From Hyperoodon ampullatus (Eukaryota; Chordata; Mammalia; Artiodactyla; Ziphiidae), in the NCBI GenBank assembly GCA_949752795.1, contig OX457058.1, positions 32,118,587-32,182,586 of the forward strand: a stretch of DNA of 64,000 nucleotides. Direction: 5' to 3'. Within the stretch, counting starts at the first letter, position 1; the number at the start of each line of letters is the position of its first letter. Under the pieces are notes generated by a model. The model was not told the DNA's origin, did no database searches, and saw only the letters and a program-made list of their open reading frames with translations. This document shows, piece after piece, positions 51,901-63,357 of this stretch. A program made the position numbers and the translations under genes.

Positions 51901-54900
51901 ATTTAATAATTCTTTAGCTGAATTTATTTTTGAAATAATGTAGCTTTTGGCTAATTGGACTTAGAGAAAGCACAAATACTGTTTTCATTAGCGTTCTTGG
52001 ATAGCTTATCTAGCCCAGTGATTTAAGGTTTTAGGGGGACCTTTTGTGCTTATGGTTCTTCAGATTTGTTGGACTGACTCCAACAGATTTTAAGACTGTT
52101 CGGCAGTTTTATAACTCTGAATACCTAAGTAGTCTGAAGGCTTAAATAATGTTCTTTTAAAGAGTTGCATCTTATTATGTTCATTTTGGCCACCAGAGAG
52201 TTTAAGTGTAGTTTGTCTTCGAAAGATTGGATACTTGAAAATTATCCAGGTAGTCTTTTTTTTATTTCCTTCAGTATTTCTAAGTGAACTTTTTCTTTTT
52301 TATTTCAGTGTGTAAAGGTTGCCATAAAGGATAAACAAGTGAAATACTTTATACATTACAGTGGTTGGAATAAAAAGTGAGTATTAGATCTTTAAAAGCA
52401 ATGTTTTATTTATAATTAACAAGGTAGCTTTGTGTCGTAGATTGATACAAGCATATGCTTCTTAATTCTTGCAGTTTTAATGTAAATACATGTTGAGGCA
52501 AAGGTGAGCCATTTGTAGTGTGATGAAAATAGAATAGAAATTAGGGTATACAGCCTTTTTTTTTTTTTTTTTTTTTTTTTGCGCTGCACTGCGCAGCATG
52601 TGGGATCTTAGCTTAGTTCCCTGACCAGGGATCAAACCCACGCCGCCTGCACTGGAAGCTTGGAGTCTTAACCACTGGACTGCCAGGGAAGTCCCCTACA
52701 GCCATTTTATTTTACATTCTTCGGAGTATTTCTTGTGTTCCGGTATAATGTCTAATAATAATTAGCCCAACTATTTTCTGGTTTTGGTACATTTTAGGAC
52801 AGCTTGAGTTTTTTGCCTTAACACAAACTTAGTGACTACATATGGTATTTCAAGCAGTTATACTCAAAGCTAGTTGGCTTTTTCTACCTAGAAAAGGGGG
52901 TGGGGGAAGATTGCCTGATTTGGAAGTATTAGCCAGCTCATGTTTTGAACTTTGGAAGCATAATTAAATGCTTACAAAGTGAATTCATGTGGTTCACTTT
53001 TTAGCATGACTTAACAGAGGTACAGAAATTTAGTTACAGAACCTAATTTTGCACCCCAAAGAGTTAAACTTTTTTTTCTTTTTTAGAAGTGATGTTGCGG
53101 GGAGTGGACAGTGGTTATAGATTGAACCCATTCTAGAATGTTTAGCCATTGGAGCTCTTTGTCAGTGATGGGTCTTTCCTCTTGGGGCCCATAAATATCA
53201 CATTTGATAATTTAATTCATTTATGGTGCTTGTAAGTGAATAGCCTATAATTTTTATTGTGAGAGGATTTTAATTTTACTAATGGTGTTTTGTCCTTCAA
53301 AAATAGTACTGCCAGAAGGTGTAGTTCTTGAGGAGTTGTTTTCTAGCAGATTTTAAAGCTTTGTGTCACCTTAGCCATACTCTGGTAGCCATCCTCTGGT
53401 AGCTCTCCAAGTGAGCACTGCCATCTGATTTGATGAATACTCTTGCTTCGGAAGGAGCTTTTCTCCTTGACATTTACTGACCCTGTGACTTTGGTCTTCT
53501 TTCATACAGTCCCATAGCCAGGTGACCAACCCAGTTAGTTTTATTTATTAGTTAGAAAATTTTATCACAAAATGGTTTTAGCTAAGACGAAATACCAGAC
53601 CCTTACTTTTTCTTCCATTAGTATAATTGTAGAAAGGTGAAGATGTAAAATGTGTAAAAGCGCATTCAACAAATGATTTTTTTAGTTAATGATAATTAAA
53701 ATATTTATAATAATGATATGTTGGTAATACAGTAACTCAGAGTGACCCTGTGGGCTTTTAATCCTTTGGTCTTTTTTTAAATTTATTTTATTTTTATCTT
53801 TGGCTGCGCTGGGTCTTTGTTGCTGCGCATGGGCCTTCCCTAGTTGTGGCGAGCGGGGGCCACTCTTCATTGCGGTGCACGGGCCTCCCACTGCAGTGGC
53901 CCCTCCTGCCGCAGAGCATGGGCTCCAGGCGCGCAGGCTTCAGTAGTTGCGGCACACGGGCCCAATTGCTCAGCGGCATGTAGGACCTTCCCAGACTAGG
54001 GCTCGAACCCGTGTTCCCTGCATTGGCAGGCGGATTCTTAACCACTGCGCCACCAGGGAAGTCCCTCCTTTGGTCTTAATAGAAGTAAACGTCTATGATT
54101 TTAAATGGGATTTCAGGATTAATGCTAAATTGAGTCTAATATCCAGGAAAGTTTATCTTCTGGATCCCAGTGTAGTTATGGCTTTTTCTTCCCTATTAAA
54201 AAAAATGAAGTGTTTAAAACTGTATTTCAGCCTTTTAGTAGACTTAATATGTTATATATCAATATTTTGTTAACATCAGGTAAAGTTGAGAGTATATCAA
54301 GATATAAAGAGAATCTCAGTTCTCTGTAGGAAATAGAGTATCTTATTTATGCATATCATTTATGGGAAGTCTATCCAGGAAATTAAAGAAAAGCAAATAG
54401 CAAATTTATGCAATAGGTCTAACCCCATCCCCGTGTACACTTTAACTGTTTTAGGATTTCGTCTTAATAGCAGTGAAGACAGCTTTTGTGCTTAATTCTT
54501 TCATGTATAATATTTTCTATAAAATTACATGTAGGTATGTACAGTGTGAAGACTGGGTTTTAAGTAGCTTATAAGAAATTGTGGAAATACATAAAATGCT
54601 TTCATTTTCTGATAGTATTGCTTGAAAATAAACCTTTGTTTCCTTTGTTATGTTATCTAGTAACACAAATAAATGATAGGGTACATAGTTTTTTGGGGTT
54701 TTTGTTTCATTTTATATATTACTCCTTATAAAAAGAATTAAGGAAAAAATAGCACTAAATATTGGAGATCTTTATATTTTTGTAGACGTATTGAGGAATA
54801 TTAACAAGGATGTGTTTTTTGTAGTTGTTTTGGTGTATAGATGAATATACGGAATTTTGAAATTTTTGATCTTTAATAAGTATTTAGAGAAGCCTTTAAA

Positions 54901-57900
54901 TCCATACAGAAAGGAGGAGGAGTTGTTCAAATACCCAGCAAGTATGTTATGTTTTTATTTAGTGCTGTGTAAGTAGTGCCATGGATCATTGTGACTTTGG
55001 GAATTAATGACAAGCTATCTTTAGAAAATTCTGAAATTCTTTTATGCTTGAGCTATATGTAAAAATTTCTGGATATTTGGCCTTCAGTTACTACCCTAGT
55101 AGTGGTGTTCTTCAGAGCAAAGCATGTTGTCATTTCATTTTCCTGTGGTTCAGCAAGGGTTTTCAGCTCCTGACATGTGAAGGAAACTCAAGAATTGGTT
55201 TTTAGATCAAGGTTCTTATTTAGATGCATTTTATATCAGGGGAATGAATTTGCAAGGTTCTAAAATGGAACTTTGTGGTAAATAAAAATTTGCTAGCTCC
55301 CTTTAATTTAGAGAGAATTGGAACAGATATAAGAATAAGATCCTCATTTTGAGTACAGTTCATAGGATACTGTACTTTCAGAAAAGCATACAACAAAAGC
55401 TCAATCTCCAAACTGGAATTTTCTTAAACTTCAGTAAATGTATACTTTTTCAAAAGCAGAATAGATAGTAAGATATTTCTAAATTTTCAAAAACCTTATT
55501 GGAATTTGTTGACACAGACATTTAAGTATTATATTTGTAAATAAATCTTAAAGCTTAAGCTAAATTCTACACCTAGTTACTGAGATTACTTTGTACTATG
55601 CTGTCTGTATCAGAAGTGCTGTGAGGCCCAGGCGCTCTGAAAAAACTTTGAAGACACGTGAGGATATTGTAGCACTTTTTCCTGTTCCTGAAGGAGCTCC
55701 CTCAGTACACCACCCCCTCCTGACCTCTAGGTAAATGCATGTTTTAAAGTTTTCTCTAGGAGATCATGTTGAGGGTTGCTTTTTATTTTTTATTCTTCTT
55801 TTGGCTGTCTTACATAAGAGGTCAAAGGTGGGAAATTATTAAATAAAAGACTTTGAGGATACATCTCTTTGTGTCACTAAAGGAGCTCCATCAGCAGGAG
55901 GAAAAAATTTGCACAAAAAGTTCAGCATTCCCTAAGAAATACCTTATCTTTGTTTTCCCCTTTGGAAAAAAAGCCACATCAGAAATCCTGTTCTGAACAA
56001 CAAGGTCCTACTATAGCACAGGGAACTATATTCAGTGTCCTATGGTAAACTATAATGGAAAAGAATATGAAAGGAATGAAAATATACGTATTACTGGATC
56101 AGTTTGCTGTATAGTAGAAATTAACACAACATTGTAAATCAACTATACATCAATAAAATAAAATTTTAAAAAAAGATGTTGTTTTGAAGGAGCTTTTCTA
56201 AGTGCCAGAAGGCCTTAGCAACTAGTAAGAGAGTGGTTGGTTCTATCTTTTGATGTTTACAACACTAAGAATGGTTTTGCCTCGAAAGTTGATGTATTCG
56301 TTTGTGAGTGAGTGATAACCATTGTAACACTTCAATTTACAGTCTTAGCTGAGCTGATCTAGATGGTATTCCGTATTGTAGACCTCCTCATATGTTTCTG
56401 ACAGACCTTGAGTGTTTATTTTTTATGTCAAACTCTCAAATGTTTTAATATGTATTATTTAATTCTCATAACAATCCTATGAGATAGGTACTATTATCCT
56501 CATTTTACAGGTGAAACTAAGGCACAGAGAGTTCTGTAATTCTGTATCACAGGTAACCAGCCAGTTAGTTTTAGTTCTTTAAGAAGTCAGCTTATTATGG
56601 ATTCCTGTGCCTCATTTTTTTTGGGAATTAAAGTTCTTTTAGGTACCTTTATTCTGTAAGGATAGTTGCTTAGGGGCTCTTATGCTAAATGCCATGCTTT
56701 TATGCCATTTTAAAAAACAATTTGAATAATCTGTTTTTGGACTCGCAGTTTAGATTTGGTATGTTGCTTCTGAGAATATGTTTATTGCCTTAAGAAAACA
56801 TTTATTTATTTATTCTTTGGCTGCACTGGGTCTTAGTTGCGGCACATGGGATTTTTCATTGTGGCATGAGGGCTTCTCTAGTTGTGGTGCGTGGGCTCTG
56901 TAGTTGAAGCATGCGGGCTCTCTAGTTGTGGCGCATGGCTCAGTGGTTCTGGTGTGCAGACTTAGTTGCCCCGTGGCATGTGGGATCTTAGTTCCCTGAC
57001 CAGGGATAGAACCTGCATCCCCTCCATTGGAAGGTGGGTTCTTAACTACTGGACCACCAGGGAAGTCCCTTTACTGCCTTTTTACACAACAGATTTTCAC
57101 TTTAGTTGAGAATGAATTTGTAATGCCAGTTTGTCAAATTAGTTCAGAGAAGTCCAAAGTCTTGCCTCCTGTATTTCTAACAACATAATTGGAGGACAGA
57201 GTCTGAGTAATAACGAAATAGTTTTGAATGATATTTTAACTTTTCTCTTTTTCAGTTGGGATGAATGGGTTCCAGAAAGCAGAGTACTCAAATACGTGGA
57301 CACCAATTTGCAGAAACAACGAGAACTTCAAAAAGCCAATCAGTAAGTTTGTTTTGCAACATGAATATCAGGAGAAATGCCTGTAAGTTAATTTTTGGAA
57401 ATGAAATCCACAATGGAAGTCACGTTGGCTGCCTGCCTTTAAAATGATCCTTGGGACCTATCAGCTACTGTGTTATGACTTTGACTTCAAGTGATCAGAA
57501 AAGCCTTTCCTGGGGAAAGGAAGTAGCATACATATAATTTCTGGAGTCTGTCCTTAGAGGTAGGTAGAAAACAGAGCAGGATGTTGTTGGAAATTTCTGA
57601 AGTTGCAAACTCATTGTTAACGGTCTTATCTCTTGGGCTGTTTGGAAGGTACACTTCGTGGGGGAGGAATAAGAAAGGAAGGGGGGGTTCCCCATTGTTA
57701 CTTACCTCTGAAAAAGCACATTGAGAAAAGGAACCCTGAAAGAATGTGTGGTCTATAGGGTAATTGTTTTAATTTCAAAACTGAAATATTACGAAAATGG
57801 AAATGATACAATGGGATCAGATTTAAAAAATTGGGATTGGTGAATTTCAAAACAAATGGAATTTTCAGTTATATGAGAATCTGTTGTCACTTTTTCTGCA

Positions 57901-60900
57901 TTTATTTTAATTTTCGTAAGTATGGAAGAGCCGAATCCTAGGCCTTTTTACTGTTCTTCCTTTCTTGAATTGATTTTTGTAAATACATTATTTCTCTGTT
58001 GAACTTGTTAAGTAAAAACTTTGTACCACAATATGTATAGGCTCGGGACTTCAATTTGAATATAAATTTCAAAATGGAATCAAGTGATCAGTTTATTTTT
58101 CCACATAAATACTCATTTTAAGATGATTTTATTGAAATTATTTTTGAAGGGAGCAGTATGCAGAGGGGAAGATGAGAGGGGCTGCCCCTGGAAAGAAGAC
58201 TTCTGGTCTGCAACAGAAAAATGTTGAAGTGTAAGAAGCTCTATCTTTGTTTTAATTTTACATACTGTTTGTGAAACTCAAACTTGACACACATTGTTTT
58301 CTGTTAGGGTTTATTGAAAATGAAAACTGGAACATTGTTGTGATTGGAAAAATGCCAATGAGAACCCCCTTGGTGTTGGGTTGCTGAAAATACCTGTTAA
58401 TTACATACTGATTCCTTAATTACATACTGAGTCCTTAGCAGTTTCCCCCCCCCACCTTTCCTTTATTTAGTAAAGGAATATTTCCTTTATGTAGTAAAAT
58501 ATACATAACGTGAAAATTTACCACTTAACTCTTTTAAGTGTATAATTGGGTGGCATTAAGTACATTCACAACCCTCCTCCGTTTAAAATTTATTTATTTA
58601 TTTATTTACTTACTTACTTATTTATTTACTTATTTACTCACCGCACCAGGCGGCATGTAGGATCTTAGTTCCCTAACCAGGGATGAAACCCGCACCCCCT
58701 GCAGTGGAAGTGTGAAGTTTTAACAGCTGGACCACCAGGGAAGTCCATTACAACGCTTCTTTTAAGTTATATTAAATATGTATACGTGTAATGTGTTTTC
58801 TTTTACAAGTATAGTGTTGAATTATTAGGACACAAATTTTGAGATTTGGGGGATAGATTGGCTTTTTCAGTAGTGCTAAATATGTGTATTAGTTTTAATT
58901 CCCCTTTTGAAACCCATGATAACGGTGTGAGATGTTAAGGTTTCAAATCATCCCCCCTCCTCTCAACCCCCAAGAAAAAGAAAACCATTCCTTGTTAACA
59001 CTTAAGATTTAGAACATCTTGGTAATAAGCCTATGTGTGCAAGTCATATGCATACACACATTAGTGTAATAAGTTTATGTACCTGAAAGCCAGTGTGGGA
59101 ATGGTAGTGTAATAAAAGAACATAAAGAATCATAATTTTTATTAAAAGATCATTTTTTCTTGCCACTTGAATATTTTAAGAACAGATAGGTTTAATGAGT
59201 GGTCCGTCATGTGCTTCTTTTCAAAGGATCAAAAGTAACGTGCTCTAAAATATGATTGATTTAAGAGAAGTATGTTTTCCTTGAGATTATATTCTGTTGC
59301 TTTTAGACCTAACTAGTCTGACTTTACTACCTAAAAATTAGGTGATAGTAATGAAGGTAACGATGCATTTTGAAATGTTTGGGGTTTTAACCTTTTTGGG
59401 TGAGTCTTTTTCTCAAGGAGTCTGCCTTTTAATGGGAACATGACACTTTGATAAGATTGTAATCTGAGTACTTAGGAAGGCATCATGTAATTTTAAGTAT
59501 TGCTTTGCCCTGGTAGAATAGAAGATCTATTTTAAAATAAAAATACTGAGTAAACCTGGAGATTTATTTATTTTTTAATTCTTTCATTTTGATTTGAGGT
59601 TTTGATACAATTTTTAATATTTAATGTTTAGTTTTATACCTTACACCATCTTTAGTGTTTGGTAATTGTTCTGTAGCTTTCTCTGAATATACATAAACAT
59701 GTATGCATCTGGTTGGAAAATATGAGAACCAGATTTACCTTTTTTTGTTGACATCTAGGTCCTTAAGGTTGGGTGCTTATTCTTTATAAACTAATAGTGA
59801 ATATACGTGAATTTTATTAGTGCTTTGGCTTCCAAGTATACTTTGGTTGTTCATTATTTAGTGGCATGACTTGTCTCAAGAATGACTTTGGGCTTCAGTT
59901 ATTCTTTCAAATACATTGAATCTAACAGTTAATATTTTGATTATAACATTTAGTCCTGAGGCTTAGAAATAGGAAGTCAGACAACACCAGCAGTTTATTT
60001 ATTGTATGAAATCCATTGCGTACTTTGAGAAAGTAGCTTGCATGTTTAATTAATACAAGCAAGAAGGTTGAAGCAAAAGTCTTTTTTTTTTTTTTCGCGG
60101 TACGCGGGCCTCTCCCTGTTGTGGCCTCTCCCATTGCGGAGCACAGGCTCTGGACGTGCAGGCTCAGCGGCCATGGCTCACGGGCCCAGCTGCTCCGCGG
60201 CATGTGGGATCCTCCTGGACCGGGGCACGAACCCGTGTCCCCTGCATCGGCAGGCGGACTCTCAACCACTGCGCCACCAGGGAAGCCGAAGCAAGAGTCT
60301 TTATGACTGGTATTCATTGAAGTATAGTTTATAGATCTTTAGAGTTGAGATCAGTTGTCAGTATTTTTTCTTTAATTGTTTGGTATAGACTGGGTAAGAA
60401 AGGAGTGTAAGGGCTCTTGGCTTCTCTTGGTCCGCACATGTTCCTGACATGTAAAAGTTCATGGTTTAATCTGACTCAGAAATACTGTCCAACAAATATT
60501 AGTGTTACAGAAGTTAACCTTAGAGAAGGAGGGAAAAACCTGTAATATCAGATGGCCAGATTTTTGTGTTTATAACCAGCATAAGTTAATGTTGAGTCAT
60601 CAAATGAACCCCAAGCTCTAAATTAAATAAATACAGGTAGTTAACATTTGTAAGTATTAAAGCTGTAGAAAAGTAAAAATATTCAGGTGTTCTGTTATGG
60701 TCCCTCCAGCATAATCTATAATCATGGGCTTTGTAAACTGTTTTCCTTGTATTGCAGAAACAATTATGTATAAAATCAAAGTTACTAATTTACTCTTTGT
60801 TAGTGTGTATATAAATAAACATGAGTTAAGTTGCTGTTAGAGATGATAACCAAGACATTAGCTTTGTTCTACGAATGGGAGAACAGAGTGTTTGGTGTTG

Positions 60901-63357
60901 TAGTGGAGGGAATATAGTTGAGACGAAATAAAGTGAAAGAATTTGGACCAGTGAGAGTGGAGTAATGGATTGGTCTGAAACATACAAATCTAAAATCAAA
61001 TTATGCTGGTACTAAAGTAATTGGGAGAAAATATTTTAACCTTTGGAGCTTTTTTTTTTGTGTTTGTGGAATAATATTATCCCGAAGTATATTTTTATCA
61101 CTTAACATGCTATAAACTTACAAACGAATAATATAACCCTGGAAGGAAGTCTCCTGATGTGGTTTTGGTTTGGTTTTCTAGTATGTGGAGGGAGATATGG
61201 ATTTAGCCAACTATCAGTTAAAGTCCTTGTGTCTGAGTAGTGAATGAGAATATGCAGGAAATAAGATTCCTGCCTGATCTTAGCAAACAAGGCAGTATTT
61301 GTCTGTGAACTTAACCTGGTAAAAGGAATTTAAACAGAGGCAGTTTTACTAGCAATAATTACTTATCTTTCTCTTCCCTCCTTTCAGGAAGACAAAAAAG
61401 AACAAACAGAAAAGTAAGAATATTAACTTTGTTTAAATTATTTTGCCTTTTATAATATTTGCATTTTGAATTCACTGTTAAATTTTTAAAGTTATGAAGT
61501 TTTAGAGTAAGCTTATGTTGATGGTCTCAAATATGAGTCACAGCAATGTTACAGAGTTAGGTACATAGTAGTAGAGAACTCATACTCTTTCTACCATGGA
61601 GAAGCCTGTAAGCGTTTATTATTGTCATGTTACTTAATGACTGATCCTGAGACAATAACATTTTAAAAATAAATGTAAGATGGTAATATTAAATGTCGCT
61701 TTGTACTAGATGTTTGGTAGAGCTGTTTATAAAAGTTATATTTTTGGTAGGAATATGATTCTTTAATGTAGATTTAAGTAAAATCAATGTAATGGAAAAG
61801 TCAAAAGAGGGTATGTCATGAAACTAGTTTCCTTAACAGAGTTTCTCATTTATTAAGCTAAAAATACCCCTTCCTGACCCCCAAATTTTTACAGCACCTG
61901 GGAATGGAGATGGTGGCAGTACCAGTGAGACACCTCAGCCTCCTCGCAAGAAAAGGGCCCGCGTAGATCCTACTGTTGAAAATGTGAGTTTTTCCTTAAG
62001 TTTATGAATATATAATAGCATGTTAGAATTTTTAATCTTGTCATTTTACAACACAGTAAAAGTCATAGAACTTTGATTGTCTCAAAAGCATTGCTAATAT
62101 GGTTAACTACTGAAGTGAAAATACTCCCCTTTTTTGGATAAAGGATATATTTGTATACCTCTTTATTTCACTTGTAGCACTAGATATGTTCCTGCTAGAT
62201 TTTACCCCCAACTCATCATCAGATGTTCGTTGTGAAGCTCTGTGTTCATGTACAACACTAAATATTTCTTTGGTATTAGACTGAATAGACTTAGCTAGGT
62301 CACATTAAATGGTTTAGTGTGTCCCAAGATGATTTAGTAAACCCACAAAAAATGCCAGGAAAGCCTGTCAGTTCCACGTGTATGTGTGGGTACAATAGTT
62401 TAGGATTCTTACATAAGTGAATAAAATGTCTTATTTCTAATTTATTATGTTTATAATTTCTAAAGTTATGAATTTGAAAATAGGAATTTTAAAATTTTAA
62501 CCAATGTCGTTTACATTTCTGAAGCTGAGGTTTAAAACAGTGGTATGTTCTAAAAATTAGGTATTTTTAGGCAGTTATTGAAGACAAATTAGAAGACAGT
62601 ACATTTAATTTTCTGTATTAAAGATGTAACTTTAAGATAGTCGTGTTTGGGCTTGTCTTTGGAGGTATGAGTATTCAAAATCAGTAAATTTGAAAATACT
62701 AAGCTAAAATGCATCAAGTTGGAGTGGTCATTTATAGAGGAAAAGGAAATTTGCTAAAGAATATTTGCTTTCACATGAAAAGACATTGAATGTCTTTGTT
62801 TTTATTTTTATTTATTTATTTATTTATTTATTTTTGCGTTATGCGGGCTTCTCACTGTTGTGGCCTCTCCCGTTGCGGAGCACAGGCTCCGGACGCGCAG
62901 GCTCAGCGGCCATGGCTCACGGGCCCAGCCACTCCGCAGCATGTGGGATCTTCCCAGACCGGGGCACGAACCCGTGTCCCCTGCATCGGCAGGCGGACTC
63001 TCAACCACTGCGCCACCAGGGAAGCCCTGTCTTTGACATTGAATCAAGATAAGATTCTTTTCTCCCAGGAGTTAGCTATATGATCTTTCCATTTATCAGT
63101 TTTGAAATGACAATTCCAGCAGTCCATTTGAGTTAAATCATTAATTTATACCCGGAGGCTCTAAAGGTTCAGAAAAGCCTTTAGAAAGCACTTTTGGAGC
63201 TGTTACTCAGCAAGAAAGGACAGATGTTTAATACTCTTCCTTTTTTTCTGTTTAGGAGGAAACGTTCATGAACAGAGTTGAAGTTAAAGTAAAGATTCCT
63301 GAAGAACTAAAACCATGGCTTGTTGATGACTGGGACTTAATTACCCGGCAAAAACAG
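45889..63357 (+). CDS. MORF4L1: MORF4L1 (MRG15) chromatin reader, 5' part, exons 1-8 plus cassette exon
   Basis: MRG15 is a nuclear subunit of the TIP60/NuA4 acetyltransferase and Sin3/HDAC complexes. Its chromo barrel binds methylated H3K36 and its MRG domain binds partner proteins (family knowledge). Eight constitutive exons, joined at GT-AG sites, give 180 codons without a stop: 45889-45928, 50558-50604, 52309-52376, 57256-57342, 58150-58230, 61388-61413, 61895-61983 and 63256-63357. A cassette exon at 55614-55730 adds 39 codons. The start [13 protein letters not shown] matches the family start and sits in a CpG-rich region. The aromatic cage residues Y26, Y46, W49 and W53 are all present in the short form. 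A nuclear localisation-like PRKKRAR lies in exon 7. The MRG domain begins in exon 8 and continues past the right edge. Every exon phase fits, so this is the functional gene and not one of the processed MORF4-type retrocopies. Confidence 0.97.
45929..46760 (+). other. CpG-rich 5' part of MORF4L1 intron 1
   Basis: CpG-dense sequence continues about 700-800 bases into the intron. Open frames here on both strands are rich in Arg, Gly, Ala and Pro and look like chance frames in GC-rich DNA. An alternative first exon is possible, but none is recognised. Confidence 0.5.
46463..46505 (+). promoter_or_regulatory. Cluster of YY1-like sites in MORF4L1 intron 1
   Basis: Three ATGGC cores lie within about 40 bases: AAAATGGCTGC, AAGATGGCCGC and CATCATGGCCGCC. 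They match the YY1 consensus AANATGGCNGC to differing degrees. They sit in the CpG-rich start of intron 1. A further CCATGGCGGCC is at 46249-46259, and the gene's own start codon lies in AAATGGCGCC. Binding is inferred only. Confidence 0.45.
46761..50210 (+). other. MORF4L1 intron 1, unique part
   Basis: AT-rich unique sequence without recognisable repeats or coding exons. At 48860-49380 there is a less AT-rich stretch with two overlapping small frames that resemble no family I know. It may be an old, unrecognised repeat. Confidence 0.4.
50211..50422 (-). repeat. CHR-1-type SINE in MORF4L1 intron 1, antisense
   Basis: Poly(T) of about 18 bases, with duplications CTTGTCTACTTTTT and CTTGCCTACTTTTT. 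It ends about 135 bases before the exon 2 acceptor. Confidence 0.93.
50558..50604 (+). CDS. MORF4L1: MORF4L1 exon 2 (chromo barrel)
   Basis: The acceptor is a pyrimidine tract ending TTTTACAG and the donor is AAAG|GTATTA. Encodes [16 protein letters not shown], the first strands of the chromo barrel, including Tyr26 of the methyl-lysine cage. It ends in phase 0. An antisense young SINE ends about 135 bases upstream, close to the acceptor region. Confidence 0.97.
50605..52308 (+). other. MORF4L1 intron 2
   Basis: AT-rich intron, flanked by good splice sites. I see no repeat, RNA gene or extra exon in it. Confidence 0.5.
52309..52376 (+). CDS. MORF4L1: MORF4L1 exon 3 (chromo barrel core)
   Basis: The acceptor is TTATTTCAG and the donor is AAAAA|GTGAGT. 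Encodes [20 protein letters not shown] and then NK plus two bases. It carries Tyr46 and Trp49 of the aromatic cage. The two leftover bases (AA) complete Asn when joined to exon 4, or Lys when joined to the cassette exon. Confidence 0.97.
52556..52694 (-). repeat. tRNA-derived SINE, antisense in MORF4L1 intron 3
   Basis: Poly(T) of about 25 bases, CAGCATGTGGGATCTTAGC and GGACTGCCAGGGAAGTCCC. Flanked by TACAGCC on both sides. Confidence 0.83.
53772..54065 (-). repeat. CHR-2-like SINE, antisense in MORF4L1 intron 3
   Basis: Flanked by CCTTTGGTCTT on both sides. Body GGCTGCGCTGGGTCTTTGTT to GCGCCACCAGGGAAGTCCC. Confidence 0.87.
55614..55730 (+). CDS. MORF4L1: MORF4L1 alternative cassette exon (long isoform)
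   Basis: A 117-nt exon with acceptor TGTCTGTATCAG and donor CTCTAG|GTAAAT. After the two bases carried over from exon 3 it reads [20 protein letters not shown] followed by [18 protein letters not shown], the insert known from the long MRG15 isoform. It keeps frame in both junctions and adds 39 residues between cage residues Trp49 and Trp53. Against my recollection of the human protein, the insert has Thr for Ser and Arg for His in the SEK-LKT region. Skipping gives the short isoform. Confidence 0.93.
55996..56173 (+). mobile_element. L1 3' terminal fragment in MORF4L1 intron 3, sense
   Basis: ACAAGGTCCTACTATAGCAC AGGGAACTA to ATCAATAAAATAAAATTTTA is the last 180 bases of the same L1 type as 37095-37740. 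It lies 266 bases downstream of the cassette exon. Confidence 0.82.
56430..56570 (-). mobile_element. MIR fragment in MORF4L1 intron 3
   Basis: AATTCTCATAACAATCCTAT GAGATAGGTACTATTATCC and TTTACAGGTGAAACTAAGGC are the MIR core in reverse orientation. Confidence 0.75.
56801..57069 (-). repeat. CHR-2-like SINE, antisense in MORF4L1 intron 3
   Basis: (TTTA)n, GGCTGCACTGGGTCTTAGTT, then GGACCACCAGGGAAGTCCC. It ends about 187 bases before the exon 4 acceptor. Confidence 0.85.
57256..57342 (+). CDS. MORF4L1: MORF4L1 exon 4 (end of chromo barrel)
   Basis: The acceptor is CTCTTTTTCAG and the donor is AATCA|GTAAGT. Encodes [20 protein letters not shown] followed by QRELQKAN. Trp53 (short-form numbering), the last cage residue, is its first full codon. 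The tail is a charged helix leading into the linker. Confidence 0.97.
58150..58230 (+). CDS. MORF4L1: MORF4L1 exon 5 (linker)
   Basis: The acceptor is TTTTTGAAG, a rather purine-rich end, and the donor is GT|GTAAGA. Encodes [20 protein letters not shown] followed by QQKNVE plus two bases. It is a low-complexity basic linker between the chromo barrel and the MRG domain. The phases fit both neighbours. Confidence 0.96.
58581..58746 (-). repeat. tRNA-derived SINE, antisense in MORF4L1 intron 5
   Basis: (TTTA/TTAC)n tail, GATCTTAGTTCCCTAACCAG and GGACCACCAGGGAAGTCC. Confidence 0.82.
60082..60287 (-). repeat. CHR-1-type SINE in MORF4L1 intron 5, antisense
   Basis: Duplications GAAGCAAAAGTCTTT and GAAGCAAGAGTCTTT. 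The body is close to the other young copies. Confidence 0.93.
61388..61413 (+). CDS. MORF4L1: MORF4L1 exon 6 (26-nt microexon)
   Basis: A 26-nt exon with acceptor CTCCTTTCAG and donor AAAA|GTAAGA. It completes Val and encodes KTKKNKQK, a lysine-rich stretch of the linker. It is too short to be found by ORF scanning. It was placed by phase and splice sites and by the known family sequence. Confidence 0.94.
61895..61983 (+). CDS. MORF4L1: MORF4L1 exon 7 (linker with NLS-like cluster)
   Basis: The acceptor is ATTTTTACAG and the donor is AAT|GTGAGT. Encodes [20 protein letters not shown] followed by [10 protein letters not shown]. The PRKKRAR cluster is a probable nuclear localisation signal. 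It ends in phase 0. Confidence 0.97.
62800..63027 (-). repeat. CHR-1-type SINE in MORF4L1 intron 7, antisense
   Basis: (TTTA)n tail. GACATTGAATGTCTTTG precedes it and GTCTTTGACATTGAAT follows it, consistent with a target duplication. It ends about 230 bases before exon 8. Confidence 0.9.
63256..63357 (+). CDS. MORF4L1: MORF4L1 exon 8 (start of MRG domain)
   Basis: The acceptor is TTCTGTTTAG and the donor is AAACAG|GTAACT. Encodes 34 codons, [20 protein letters not shown] followed by [14 protein letters not shown]. This is the first part of the MRG domain, a helical partner-binding fold. The remaining MRG exons are outside the window, so the gene is cut at the right edge. No further exon was recognised in 63358-64000. 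Confidence 0.96.

Noticed and set aside
55870..55900. AAAGGAGCTCCATCAGCA downstream of the cassette exon resembles GAAGGAGCTCCCTCAGTA inside it
   Set aside because: Only about 15 bases are similar and there is no splice pair. Most likely coincidence rather than a duplicated exon.
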